A DNA stretch of 64,000 nucleotides from CAZSBB01 sp964605235 (GCA_964605235.1 CAZSBB010000009.1:80320-144319), one strand, 5' to 3'; positions 29,401 to 37,535 are shown, numbered from the stretch's first letter. Notes: a model not told the origin generated them from the letters alone. Made by a program: numbers and translations.

Positions 29401-29630
29401 GCACGCCCGACGCCAGCTTCACGGGGCGCGTTGGCTGGATTCGCCGGCAGCAGGACGGTGCGGTGCAGGCGTGCGTGCCGGAGGGTGAACTCATCAGCGC
29501 GTTTGGCGTGCGGATTGCGGGGCGCGGCCCGTGGAGCTGGAACCTGCGGGGCGATCGCCAGGTGCAGATTCACGCCGGCCCGCCGCGTCCGGTCGAAATT
29601 CAGCGCGACACCACGCCGCCCGTCCGCTGA
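26469..29630 (+). CDS. Heparinase II/III-like protein without signal peptide
   Basis: A 1,053-residue protein. The central part is an alpha-helical region (YMKNVIGFSRYLRGMLLAF, GAWEESINYALYTFSYFVI) and the downstream part has the heparinase II/III-type beta domain marker DETSFNWYAKGVPLCMDYG at about residues 728-746, then beta-rich sequence. It has distant similarity in plan to the secreted protein at 2570-6697. The N-terminus (MTATLTLAAPLDAAW) has no signal peptide, so it may act in the cytoplasm on imported oligosaccharides, or be exported by another route. The start lies 19 bp after the propeller gene. Family assignment is by motif and architecture; the lyase activity is not certain. Confidence 0.7.
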   Translation: MTATLTLAAPLDAAWSPQHVALQVPALTGALDATLTIQGQDVPCQMLDAHGRVLVYLGLDAGAAAELRFTPCPPRCLPSPAQTLDAPRALGVPGREVLVGPRTPWLGFAGWRFTSALHCDTAYETATVECTAAGALFTAYRVVYSFAERRRYVVELRCYKLEPYVEVAEHFSLGLHGQLDWRLNPDGVFDTIVSRESFEGETQPEVQPLVQQRVRDVLCRLQMPVLSEYFIPNNRGWFALCRRDDPQQPMLGVLGLHGQRWREPVANMPELRGDQGQVHWQSSLVSGSRHWLLYVGPTETRWTPDRPLVFHRLHAQFNACRLDQHLDLTGEHRYDRISADRSFFPAGDYHAHARQCLETYPALRRVLEQPDDWLTTNGAMHLASFRYLLDPSAAQAAVLYERLVERFDRWVRQFQGCRTGQADYMKNVIGFSRYLRGMLLAFEMLQRDGALTEAQTRRLNDYFVFAARRITDQGRWPHQRTTLHPDHPESVRDFYTYGGEHKPDRLYWTNSLPNFQSDPLAALMHLAAVFPAHPDADAWLRLALDDLEDQLDAYCGQSGAWEESINYALYTFSYFVITFRALKAHRGIDYFQDSRMRRFAQWLVRFLGPRDKRWDLVTWPGVGNAVLPTGGGEYLLCYASQLDDRDPLRTQLLAAWQQLEANSIPSEHYPVVMAALAPLPRPAPALLDRRASECMDEVGVALRHRHLQADESYLFQKIGFAKDHYENDETSFNWYAKGVPLCMDYGTYTGEVAVGGAHNLVQIPEEDSLRRGYLKNHLFTELLDYTHCQCPVTLKLLWDRVRTFEEIENKDGKVHRDLTPYFYIGDRNPVGPKVWKVRLLLFVKPDYLVLFDRVYGEVPHRYNLHVTGSDLRRAGPTLTARGRFELDLLAFVQHPSQFDCETGELRPGTHRRQAGDAEHRQEYFRLYNRQDGIYRTVLFAQERDRAVDIAPLGAHGVRITTAQYTDCVFLHDEAIEARTPDASFTGRVGWIRRQQDGAVQACVPEGELISAFGVRIAGRGPWSWNLRGDRQVQIHAGPPRPVEIQRDTTPPVR

Positions 29631-29858
29631 ACCGCCCCCGATCGGCGCGCGTTCCCTTTGCCTGCCCACGCGCCACTGCCGCCAGGGCACAGCGGCCCCC
29701 GCAGCCCGGCTTGTACGGTTGCCGGCGCGCTGGTGGTCCAGCCCTGTCAGTACGGCTTGCGCGGTGCTCGGTGGTTGCGGTACGGCGGCGATGCCGGCCG
29801 CTGGACCTGCCGACGCCATTCCTGCTGGTTCTGGCGGTCGATTCGGCAAGCCGGGGGA

Positions 29859-29877
29859 TTGTGCAACGAATGCACAA
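29859..29877 (+). promoter_or_regulatory. Perfect inverted repeat, candidate operator
   Basis: TTGTGCAACGAATGCACAA has 7-bp perfect arms (TTGTGCA and TGCACAA) around five bases. It lies 49 bp before the start of the first dehydrogenase gene, in a 295-bp gap without other genes. The size and symmetry fit a GntR- or LacI-type operator. Confidence 0.5.
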
Positions 29878-29925
29878 CAGGTATCATCTGCTCACGCACC
29901 GCCTGCTTACGGATGGATTGACCGC

Positions 29926-31005
29926 ATGAATCACCCCTCCTCGCCGGCCCAGACGCTGGGGGTCGCCATCCTGGGCGGCGCCCACCCGCACGCCGAGGCT
30001 GTGCCCCACTATGTCCAGCAGTGCGCCGGCGTGGCGGTGCGCTGGGTCTGGGACCCCATGGCCAGCCGGGCGCGCGCCTTGGCGCAACTCGCCGACGCCC
30101 CGATAGCGGACCGGCTCGAGGTGGCGCTCGACGATCCCGCGGTCCACGCGGTCCTGATCTTTTCCGAGACGGAGCATCATGACCAGTTGATCGAAGCGGC
30201 CCTGGCGGCAGGCAAGCACCTGTATGTGGACAAACCGCTGGCGGTCTCGGCGGAACGGGCCTGGCGGCAGGCGGAGTCCATCGCCGTAGCGCCGACGCTG
30301 TTTTCCAGCGGCTTCGTGCTGCGACGCCGGCCGCACCATCTGCTGTTGCGGCAGTTGATCCAGCAGAACGCCTTCGGCCGCATCACCCGCATGCGCTGCA
30401 GCAATGGCCACGCCGGCGCTTTGAAGGGATTGTTCGACTGTGCCCAGCGGCAGTGGTTCACCGACCGCGCCCTGTCCGGGGGAGGCGGTTTCCTGGATGA
30501 AGGCACCCATGCCGCCGACCTGGTGATGTGGCTGCTGGGGCGCCGGCCGCAGCGGGTGACGGCGGCGCTCGCCAGCGTGACCGGCCGTCTGCCGACCTGC
30601 GAGGAGTATGGTCAGGGGCTGATGGCTTTTGACGACGGCGTGGTGGCGGCGATCACCGGAAGCTGGGTCGAACCGAGCAAAGCCGTCACCCTGGAGATCA
30701 GCGGCACGGAAGGCTGTGCCGTCGTGCTGGCGGATAAGCAGCTGTACCTGACCACGCCGCAGGTCGCCGGCGCTGACGGAACGGCGCCCTGGCGCGACCT
30801 GCCCGCGGGCTGGCCGCATCCGCAGGCGGTGTTTCTCGATGCGTTGCGTGGTGTGGTGAGCGGCGAACGGGTGACGGCGGAGGAAGCGGCGGCAGCCGCG
30901 GCGGTGATCGCCACGATGATGCGCGCCGCCGACGCCGGCTGCTGGTTGGAAGTGCCCGCGCCCGCGACGGCGGTGTGTCCGACAGGAGTGACTGGACATG
31001 GATGA
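29926..31005 (+). CDS. Gfo/Idh/MocA-family oxidoreductase
   Basis: A 359-residue NAD(P)-dependent sugar dehydrogenase-type protein. The Rossmann part begins LGVAILGGAHPHAEAV; the nicotinamide-site block is YVDKPLAV (in place of the usual EKP); and the second domain carries GGGFLDEGTHAADLVMWLLG with the conserved DxxxH-like segment. It probably oxidises or reduces a sugar or inositol derivative. The ATG at 29926 was chosen because the frame upstream is only the shadow of the heparinase-like gene. It overlaps the next dehydrogenase by 8 bp, so the two are translationally coupled. Confidence 0.9.
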   Translation: MNHPSSPAQTLGVAILGGAHPHAEAVPHYVQQCAGVAVRWVWDPMASRARALAQLADAPIADRLEVALDDPAVHAVLIFSETEHHDQLIEAALAAGKHLYVDKPLAVSAERAWRQAESIAVAPTLFSSGFVLRRRPHHLLLRQLIQQNAFGRITRMRCSNGHAGALKGLFDCAQRQWFTDRALSGGGGFLDEGTHAADLVMWLLGRRPQRVTAALASVTGRLPTCEEYGQGLMAFDDGVVAAITGSWVEPSKAVTLEISGTEGCAVVLADKQLYLTTPQVAGADGTAPWRDLPAGWPHPQAVFLDALRGVVSGERVTAEEAAAAAAVIATMMRAADAGCWLEVPAPATAVCPTGVTGHG

Positions 31006-32023
31006 CATTCGTCTGGTGGTGCATGGCTGTGGTGGCCGATCCGCGGGCTTCTGGATTCCGCGTCTGCTGCAGCAACCGGGGGTTCGCATTGTGGGTCTGT
31101 GCGACCACCAGGTGCAGTTATGCCAGAATGTGCTGGCGCAGCGCTTCGCACAGGCCCCCGAACAGCCGGGCATTTTTGCCGATCCGGGGCAGATGTATGC
31201 CCAGACGCGTCCCGACGCGGCGGTCATCGTCACCGCCCATGGCCTGCACGGCGAGCATTGCCACCTGGCGCTGGACGCCGGCTGCCATATCGCGGTGGAA
31301 AAGCCCATGGCCACGTCGCTGGAGCAATCGCTGGCGCTGGGCCGGCGCGTGGATGCTCTGGGCAAGGTTTTCCAGGTCGCGTTCAACTTCCCCTATTCCG
31401 AGCGGTCGCACGAGCTGCGCCAGCGCATCGCCCAGGGCGAGTTCGGCAAGGTGCAATCATTCACCGGCGTCATCAGCCAGCCCTGGCGCAGCCTGCATCG
31501 CCACACCTGGCGGATGGATCGGCAACTCTCCGGCGGGGGCTTCCTGCACGACACCGGCACGCACCTGGTGCAAGCCATGCTGTATCTGCATCCCGCCGAA
31601 CCGGTGCAGGTCTTCGCCCGGATCGATGACCTGGACTGCCCCGTGGACATCAATGCCGCCCTGCAGATTCGCTTCCGGGACGACACGACGGCCAGCCTGA
31701 TGTTCAACGGCAACGCGCCGGGCCGCTGCCACATGCAATTAAACGCCGAGGGCGGCGGGGTGGCGTTCAGCAGCCTGCACGGCCACGATGCCCTGGCGTG
31801 GGATGCCCAGGGCCGCGACATTCCCCTGCCGGCGTTCGAGCGCTCGATCCGCCATGAGCACAATTTCCTGGCCGCCATCCGCACCGGACAGCCGGTGCGC
31901 AGCGGTTGGCGCGACGGCCTGCGCGTCTGCGCCTTGATCGAGGCGGCCTATGCTTCCGCCCACAGCGGCAAGCCGGTGGATCTGGTCGACGCGCTGACGG
32001 TCGATCACGTCGCCAGCACCTGA
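30998..32023 (+). CDS. Gfo/Idh/MocA-family oxidoreductase
   Basis: A 341-residue dehydrogenase of the same superfamily as its upstream neighbour. It has a glycine-rich start (VVHGCGGRSAGFW), the EKP block (VEKPMATS) contributing the conserved lysine, and GGGFLHDTGTHLVQAM with the usual Asp/His pair of the catalytic domain. The ATG overlaps the previous gene by 8 bp and follows CAGGAGTGACTGG, a usable ribosome site. Two coupled dehydrogenases suggest oxidation and later reduction of a sugar intermediate in a glycan breakdown route, but this is inference. Confidence 0.9.
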   Translation: MDDIRLVVHGCGGRSAGFWIPRLLQQPGVRIVGLCDHQVQLCQNVLAQRFAQAPEQPGIFADPGQMYAQTRPDAAVIVTAHGLHGEHCHLALDAGCHIAVEKPMATSLEQSLALGRRVDALGKVFQVAFNFPYSERSHELRQRIAQGEFGKVQSFTGVISQPWRSLHRHTWRMDRQLSGGGFLHDTGTHLVQAMLYLHPAEPVQVFARIDDLDCPVDINAALQIRFRDDTTASLMFNGNAPGRCHMQLNAEGGGVAFSSLHGHDALAWDAQGRDIPLPAFERSIRHEHNFLAAIRTGQPVRSGWRDGLRVCALIEAAYASAHSGKPVDLVDALTVDHVAST

Positions 32024-32067
32024 GCAGGCAGGGCAAATCCCACCCCCGCGCCGCAACGAAAGCAGCG

Positions 32068-32838
32068 TCAGTTGTTGGGCATCAGATGACGGTAGAGGAT
32101 GCTGCCGCGGGCGTGGCGCACGACATGGCCATCGAAGTAGACCATGTTCGCGCTGTCTTCATGGCGATAGACAAAGCTGTCGTCGACCGGATTGACACCG
32201 CCGGGGAAAGCATCGTAGACCTGCTCGGGGGTCCAGGTGGGAATGGGATCGTGCGCCGGGCTGTTGAGCTGGGCGACTTTCTCGGCGGCGCTGACTTTCT
32301 TGTCGGTCTTGATCGGCGTGTCATAAACCAGGCCGGCGTTGGCGGGGTTGATGATGTCGCCCAGACGGGTCATGCTGGGCAGTCCGTTGGCGAGATTCTG
32401 CCAGGCGTGGACGCCCAGGGCGGTGCCGTTGGCCTGGTAGCAGCCGCCCAGCGTGTCCAGACCCAGGACCCGAACCTCGGGACAGTCCAGATGGGGCCCC
32501 GCCTTCTGGGTGAAGTTGCCCTGCCCGAGGCTTTTGCTGTGGTTGAGATAGGTGTGCATGTAGCCCTTCCAGCTCCACCAGTCGTTGGAGCTGCCCCCGC
32601 CGTCGAGATCGCCATAGATGTAGCCATAGGGCATCTGACTGCGGAAATCCTCGGCATAGATGAGGAATGCCTGGCCCACGAAGCGCAGCTTGACGCCGCA
32701 TTGCAAGGTGCGGGCGGCGCTGCGGGCCTTGCCCAGCGCCGGCAGCAGCAGCGCGATCAGCATGACAATGATGCTGATGACCACCAGCAGTTCGATGAGG
32801 GTGAAGGCAGTGCGTGGGGTTAAGCGTGACTGAGTCAT
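32068..32838 (-). CDS. Pseudopilin-like protein with H-X9-DG motif
   Basis: A 256-residue protein: MTQSRLTPRT followed by AFTLIELLVVISIIVMLIAL and LLPALGKARSAARTLQC, then a globular domain ending in HEDSANMVYFDGH, an exact H-X9-DG. I start at 32838 because GAGGACAGCC gives a ribosome site at proper distance; an in-frame ATG at 32850 has none. It is the last gene of the GH39 / LacI / pseudopilin operon, separated by 35 bp from the upstream pseudopilin, and converges on the dehydrogenase pair. Confidence 0.9.
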   Translation of the reverse strand: MTQSRLTPRTAFTLIELLVVISIIVMLIALLLPALGKARSAARTLQCGVKLRFVGQAFLIYAEDFRSQMPYGYIYGDLDGGGSSNDWWSWKGYMHTYLNHSKSLGQGNFTQKAGPHLDCPEVRVLGLDTLGGCYQANGTALGVHAWQNLANGLPSMTRLGDIINPANAGLVYDTPIKTDKKVSAAEKVAQLNSPAHDPIPTWTPEQVYDAFPGGVNPVDDSFVYRHEDSANMVYFDGHVVRHARGSILYRHLMPNN

Positions 32839-32873
32839 GGCTGTCCTCATTTTCTGGACCGACAGGCCGGGTT

Positions 32874-33632
32874 TCAATGAATGGTGATCGTGCCGTTGGA
32901 AGCGCGGACGCGTTTGATGTCGCTGTTGTGGCCCACCATGTCGAAGGTTCGCGCCCCGGCATGGGAACCGAGCCAGTTCTGGTAGGTCCAGTCGCTGGGG
33001 CGGTCGGTCAGATGCCCGATCTGCAGTCGCTGGCCATGGCCATCGAAGTAAGTGGCGTTGATGGACTGGCCCTGGTGGGTGTCGTAGGGAAACTGCTGAT
33101 CCCAGTTGGAGGCGTTGTCGAAGTTGAACTCGCGTTTGTTGCCCCCGGCGCCCGAGTCGCTCACCAGCAGCAACTCGGCGGCGTATTTGATGGAATCGCG
33201 GATGCGGTAGGCGGAATCAGCGCGCCCGTAGTACGAGCCGTTGAAGCTGTAGGAAAGCTGCCGGCTGTCGGACGCGGCCCCGCTGATGCCGCTGTTGAAG
33301 TTCAACGTCGACGGATCAAGATCCGAGCCGCACTTGAACACGGCATTGGCGCGATTGAGATAGGCGCTGGTCAGGCGGTTGTCGAACCACTTGGGATCGC
33401 CATGGTTGCCCGTGCTGCTGGTGGGGTACAGCCCCTGGAAGTCATCGGTGTACACCACCATGGCGATGTTGATCTGACGCAGATTCGACGCGCAGGCGGC
33501 GGCGCGGCCGGCTTCGCGGGCGCCCGCCAGCGCCGGCAGCAGGATGCCGATCAGCAGGGCGATGATCGAAATCACCACCAGCAGTTCGATGAGGGTGAAG
33601 GCGGCGGCGCGGCAACGAGTCGAGTGAATCAT
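32874..33632 (-). CDS. Pseudopilin-like protein with DG motif
   Basis: A 252-residue protein with MIHSTRCRAA before AFTLIELLVVISIIALLIGI and LLPALAGAREAGRAAAC. Near the end THQGQSINATYFDGH resembles the H-X9-DG motif but with ten residues between His and Asp-Gly. About 30 further residues follow it, so the motif is not terminal. It lies 27 bp downstream of the LacI gene on the same strand, so it is probably cotranscribed. Two adjacent, divergent pseudopilins in one operon suggest they could form a mixed short filament or act on different ligands. Confidence 0.88.
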   Translation of the reverse strand: MIHSTRCRAAAFTLIELLVVISIIALLIGILLPALAGAREAGRAAACASNLRQINIAMVVYTDDFQGLYPTSSTGNHGDPKWFDNRLTSAYLNRANAVFKCGSDLDPSTLNFNSGISGAASDSRQLSYSFNGSYYGRADSAYRIRDSIKYAAELLLVSDSGAGGNKREFNFDNASNWDQQFPYDTHQGQSINATYFDGHGQRLQIGHLTDRPSDWTYQNWLGSHAGARTFDMVGHNSDIKRVRASNGTITIH

Positions 33633-33659
33633 GGTTCAAGCCCCTGTGAATGGTCTGAC

Positions 33660-34733
33660 TCAGGTCAGGTCGGCTACGGACTGACGCTCGACCAGCGTGG
33701 GCCGGATCGAACGTTGCTCGAATGGACGTCCCGGGTGTTGGCGACGGCTCAGCACCAGATCCACCAGCATGGCGACCTGATGCGCCGGATGAGCGTCGAT
33801 GGTGGTCAAGGCGGGCGTCAGATAGGCGGATTCCGGCAGATTGTCGTGCCCGACCACCGACAGGTCCTGCGGCACGCGGATGCCCGCCTGGTGGAACGCC
33901 GCCAGCGCGGTCATCGCCAACTGGTCGTTGTGACAGATCACCGCGGTGGGTCGGGCGGCAGGCGCGGCCGCGCTCCAGCGCTGGGCGAAATCCCGACACT
34001 GGGCGAAACGCAGGTTCAGATCGCCCGTGTCGGCGTGGGCAATGATCCAGTCCGGACGAAAGCACCCTTGTTGCCGCAGGAGGTCGCGGATGGCGGCGTA
34101 AACCGTGATGCGCGACAACTCGGGCTGGGCGTCGGGCACGCCCAGGCAGGCGATGCGCCGATGCCCGCGCGCCAGCAGATGCTCGATCATCAGACGCCCG
34201 CTGGCATACTCGTCGATGCCCACGCTGTCGGCGGGATCCATCGGGGTGCCGAAGACCGCCACCGGCATCGGCAACCGCAACGCGGCGCTGCAGCGGCGCG
34301 TATCCTCGGCGTTGTAGACCGGCGCCACGATCAAACCTTCAATCTGCGTGCCCACCAGCTGCTGGGTGATCGCCGGCGTGTCGGCGTCGTCGGCGCCCGC
34401 CACCGCCATCTCCAGCCGAAAGCTCCGGGACGCCAGTTCCCGCTCGACCCAATGCACCAGCCGCGCCCAGTACGGGTTGGAAAAATCGCGCGTCAGCAAC
34501 AGGCCGATCAACCCCGAACGCCCGGACGCCATGATCTGCGCCGCCCGGGAAGGCGAATAGCCCAACTGTTTGACCGCCTTCTGCACGCGCTGGCGGGTTT
34601 CGTCGGCGTAACGGCTCGATTCGCCGCGGTTGAGGATGTCTGACACCGTGGTCCGCGCCAAACCCGCCACCCGGGCGACATCCGCCAGCGTGGGACGAGT
34701 CGTGCGGCCGCGTTCGGGAAGTGTCGTTTTCAT
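33660..34733 (-). CDS. LacI-family transcriptional repressor
   Basis: A 357-residue regulator with the helix-turn-helix TLADVARVAGLARTTVSDIL, hinge helix SPSRAAQIMASGRSGLIG, and a periplasmic-binding-like effector domain ending DLSVVGHDNLPESAYLTPALTTI. I prefer the ATG at 34733 (MKTTLPERG): the alternative at 34763, which forms an ATGA with the GH39 stop, would translate the operator-like sequence 34744-34757 (giving SERSD). It lies in the operon GH39 - LacI - pseudopilin - pseudopilin and very likely binds the palindrome TCGGAGCGCTCCGA in front of the GH39 gene, giving a self-contained induced unit. Confidence 0.9.
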   Translation of the reverse strand: MKTTLPERGRTTRPTLADVARVAGLARTTVSDILNRGESSRYADETRQRVQKAVKQLGYSPSRAAQIMASGRSGLIGLLLTRDFSNPYWARLVHWVERELASRSFRLEMAVAGADDADTPAITQQLVGTQIEGLIVAPVYNAEDTRRCSAALRLPMPVAVFGTPMDPADSVGIDEYASGRLMIEHLLARGHRRIACLGVPDAQPELSRITVYAAIRDLLRQQGCFRPDWIIAHADTGDLNLRFAQCRDFAQRWSAAAPAARPTAVICHNDQLAMTALAAFHQAGIRVPQDLSVVGHDNLPESAYLTPALTTIDAHPAHQVAMLVDLVLSRRQHPGRPFEQRSIRPTLVERQSVADLT

Positions 34734-34743
34734 AGGCTTTTCG

Positions 34744-34757
34744 TCGGATCGCTCCGA
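34744..34757 (-). promoter_or_regulatory. Second operator-like site before the LacI gene
   Basis: TCGGATCGCTCCGA (plus strand) differs at one of 14 positions from the perfect palindrome at 36648-36661. It sits 11 bp upstream of the preferred LacI start. Two operators about 1.9 kb apart could support looping, as with other LacI-family repressors. Confidence 0.55.
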
Positions 34758-34759
34758 GA

Positions 34760-36625
34760 TCATTCGACCATCGAACCGCTCGGAGCTGGATTCGTGGTCA
34801 GCAGAGTCAGCGAGTACCCCGGCAGCGCCAGCGGCTGGTCCCCCGCCACACCCAGATGCCAGGCGCCCTCGGCATCGATGCGGCTGAGCTGGCCGGGCGC
34901 GTCCAGCAAGGTGGACGCCGCCGGCACGTCGAGCTGGCCGGCGGTGGTGTTCACCAGCAGCACCGCGCGGGTCTGATCGTCAGCCCGCACCGCCAGCACC
35001 TGCAGGCCGCCTGGCTCCTCGACGGCAACCTGCATCCGCTCGCCCACCAGCGCCTGGTGCGCCCAGCGATACAGCCAGCCGGAAGGACGGATGTGGTTGC
35101 GCCCGTCGATCAGCCCATAGGCATTGCCCTTGAGATGCCAGACGGTGATGCCATCGACCAGCGGCGCCAAGGCGGCAACCACGCTCGCCTGGAACGCGGC
35201 GCCGATGCTGTTGGCGTGCCGGCGTTCGAACGGCTGCCAGACCCATTGGACGTTGTATTCCGTCAGGAACAGTTCAATCGGCCGGCCGGGGGCGTGACGG
35301 TCGACCGACTGGCGCACATCCCGGGCGAAACGCGAGAGCGCCTCGACCTTGGTGAACAGTTCTTCGTTGGAAGTGGTCGGCTCGCCCGAGGCATAGTTGT
35401 GCCAGGAGATGAAGTCGATCTCCCCGGCGTTGACCTCCAGAAAGCCGTTGAGCCAGGCGGGCTTGGGCCAGGTCAGTGCCGGCCCGCCGATTTTCGCCTG
35501 CGGATCCGCCGCCCGCGCCGCCCGCGCCAGCCGCTGCCACAAAACCCACAGCTCCTCCATCCGCCCCGCCTTCTCGTACGCGTTGTCCTTCTCGTTGAGC
35601 AGCTCCCAATACCGCACCGGGCGCCCCTGCTGCGCCAGCCGGCCCACCAGGTCCGCCACCAACTCGATGAAAATCGACTCTTTTTCCGCAGGTAAAACCG
35701 AACCTTCGTGCAGCCAGCGCGGCCAGCTCGCCAGGTTCACCATGACCTGCGCGTCAGTCCGCGTCCGCAGCACCGCCAACCCCGCGTCAATCCGTGGCCA
35801 GTCCCAGGTGCGCTGCGCGGCATCGGTCCAGCGATCCGCCAACGCCGCGTGATGTATCCGCACCAGACGGGGATTCAGTTCCTGCAGGTACGCCTGGAAA
35901 CCCGCATCCGCACCCGCCCGCGGATCAACCACTTCGTAGTCGTTCACCCCCCAGTGCCGGGCGTCCAGTCGGCCCTGCCCGGCGGCCCAGTCCACCGCCA
36001 CCGCCACCGCACGCGGCGGAAGCGCCGGGTCCGGTTTTTCCGGCGGCAAGGCGCCGGCGGTGCTGGTCGACTTGCCGATGCCCGCCTCGGCGGCATTGGC
36101 GGGACCCCCGGGCGCCGCGCCTGCCGCACCGCCCGGCGCGGCGGCGTCCTCCGGCGCCAGCACCACGCAGTCCACCTGTGGAGCCGCGCCTCCATCGCCT
36201 CGAATCAACACCAGACGCGAACCGAGACGCTTGGGTTCATAACGCCCCCAGCGCGTCCAGGTCCACTGCTCGGGCTTCGACCAGTCCCATTTCAGTTCCT
36301 GCTGTTTGCCGTCGACCACCGCCTTGAGACACAACGGGCCACCCTTGCGGCGAACCCACACCGTCAGCGGACCCGACGCCTGGGCGGCGGTGGTGGTGAC
36401 GAACACCGGCTCCCACGGCTTATCGCTGGTGACGGCCTTGCCCCCCGACGCCTGGGCGTCTTCCACGATCCGATGCGTACTGGTGGGCGCGGGGTCTTCC
36501 GCCTCGATCAACTGCCCGGCAGGCGTTCCCGCCGGCGCCGCCCCCGCCGGGACTGCTGGCCCGACGAGCAGCCCGCCCAGCATGCCGCCCCACACCACGC
36601 CGAGAATCAGTGAACGGTTCAGCAC
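34760..36625 (-). CDS. Secreted GH39-like glycoside hydrolase
   Basis: A 621-residue secreted enzyme. After a signal peptide (SLILGVVWGGMLGGLLVGPA) comes a small beta-sandwich-like domain (about 35-150), a low-complexity Ala/Gly/Pro linker, and a catalytic barrel of clan A type. WELLNEKDN carries the predicted acid/base Glu345 and FLTEYN the predicted nucleophile Glu456, in the arrangement of GH39 (beta-xylosidase / iduronidase) enzymes. The start is taken as the GTG at 36625, which has AGAGGA eight bases upstream and opens the signal peptide; an ATG further out at 36703 would place the promoter and operator inside the gene. The stop overlaps the possible start of the LacI gene. Confidence 0.8.
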   Translation of the reverse strand: MLNRSLILGVVWGGMLGGLLVGPAVPAGAAPAGTPAGQLIEAEDPAPTSTHRIVEDAQASGGKAVTSDKPWEPVFVTTTAAQASGPLTVWVRRKGGPLCLKAVVDGKQQELKWDWSKPEQWTWTRWGRYEPKRLGSRLVLIRGDGGAAPQVDCVVLAPEDAAAPGGAAGAAPGGPANAAEAGIGKSTSTAGALPPEKPDPALPPRAVAVAVDWAAGQGRLDARHWGVNDYEVVDPRAGADAGFQAYLQELNPRLVRIHHAALADRWTDAAQRTWDWPRIDAGLAVLRTRTDAQVMVNLASWPRWLHEGSVLPAEKESIFIELVADLVGRLAQQGRPVRYWELLNEKDNAYEKAGRMEELWVLWQRLARAARAADPQAKIGGPALTWPKPAWLNGFLEVNAGEIDFISWHNYASGEPTTSNEELFTKVEALSRFARDVRQSVDRHAPGRPIELFLTEYNVQWVWQPFERRHANSIGAAFQASVVAALAPLVDGITVWHLKGNAYGLIDGRNHIRPSGWLYRWAHQALVGERMQVAVEEPGGLQVLAVRADDQTRAVLLVNTTAGQLDVPAASTLLDAPGQLSRIDAEGAWHLGVAGDQPLALPGYSLTLLTTNPAPSGSMVE

Positions 36626-36647
36626 AGCCGATTCCTCTAGAAAATTG

Positions 36648-36661
36648 TCGGAGCGCTCCGA
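36648..36661 (-). promoter_or_regulatory. Perfect palindromic operator TCGGAGCGCTCCGA
   Basis: A 14-bp perfect palindrome with central CG, typical of LacI-family operators. It lies directly downstream of the -10 element and covers the expected transcription start, 23 bp before the GTG. Larger arms ATTGTCGG (36644-36651) and CCGACAAT (36670-36677) form a second, 8-bp inverted repeat around the promoter. Confidence 0.7.
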
Positions 36662-36690
36662 ATAGTAATCCGACAATCCGGTCGATGCAA
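36662..36690 (-). promoter_or_regulatory. Promoter of the GH39/LacI/pseudopilin operon
   Basis: On the minus strand TTGCAT (36690-36685) and TACTAT (36667-36662) are 17 bp apart. Each hexamer is only a partial match to consensus, but position relative to the palindromic operator and GTG start is ideal for a repressor-controlled promoter. Confidence 0.55.
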
Positions 36691-36951
36691 GGGCAATCTG
36701 CATCCTCGGCTGAATTTTTCACCCATCCCTGAGCTGATGGACGCTCAGGACGCTCGCACACCGGCCGCAACGATTTCATGCAGCCCTGCGTCAATCCGAA
36801 CCTGATGCGTGAGCGCGGTTGCGCCAGGCCGCATCAACTCCCGTGCCGATGCGCATGCCGCATGTCCCAACCGCCAGCCTGATCGCCAACCCTCCAGGCC
36901 CCCCTCATGCCAGTTGATGTACGGCTTCTGCTACGGTGGCGGCCACCTCAC

Positions 36952-37284
36952 CTAAAGGCTCATGGGAACCAGTTCAGGATGAACCATCATCAACATCCCG
37001 GCGCAACACCAAAGCACGAAAAGGGTGGTTGAAGCAAGAATGACGGTGGCCAGGATCCAGATTGGAGCCGCCAGTAACCTGTACCAGATGGCGGTCAGGA
37101 TCAAACCCAACATCCAAAGAATCATCACCGCCAGCAGAAAGCTGGTGGACCAGTTGGTGTAAGGGTTGTTGTACGGGTCCGGCAACGACAGTTGAATGTC
37201 CCGCAACACGACAAATGCGGTGAAACACAGCGGAATCAGCAGCACCAGCACGGCGATGACCACGTTGGCAAGGAGACGACTCAT
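36952..37284 (-). CDS. Small membrane protein of unknown function
   Basis: A 110-residue protein with three hydrophobic segments: VVIAVLVLLIPLCFTAFVV (about 8-27), FLLAVMILWMLGLILTAIW and IWILATVILASTTLFVLWCC. A short polar loop (LPDPYNNPYTNW) lies between the first two. I do not recognise the family. Start at the ATG at 37284 (MSRLLANV) or the ATG four codons earlier. It stands alone between the GH39 promoter and the RNA-rich gap; composition is slightly less GC-rich than the neighbours. Confidence 0.6.
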   Translation of the reverse strand: MSRLLANVVIAVLVLLIPLCFTAFVVLRDIQLSLPDPYNNPYTNWSTSFLLAVMILWMLGLILTAIWYRLLAAPIWILATVILASTTLFVLWCCAGMLMMVHPELVPMSL

Positions 37285-37535
37285 CACACCCCGCATTCAC
37301 TGGCGCACCTGACTGAATATTGTCGCAAAACTCATCACCGAGTCTCAACGGACACCGCAGGCAGGCCTGAGAAACTGATTTATCCTCTGATATTCCTGCA
37401 ACTCCGGGAGAAGCATGCTCAGAGTCTTCGGCAGCTCGGTGGTTTCAGCTCATTTGAGACGGTTTCTTAAGCAGTTCAGTGGCCGCGCGTCATCAGACCC
37501 GGCAGGCCAGAGGAGGGCAACTGTTCTGTATGCAT

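Noticed and set aside
36626..36703. ATG at 36703 as start of the GH39 protein
   Set aside because: It would translate the promoter and palindromic operator and bury the signal peptide; GTG at 36625 has a good ribosome site.
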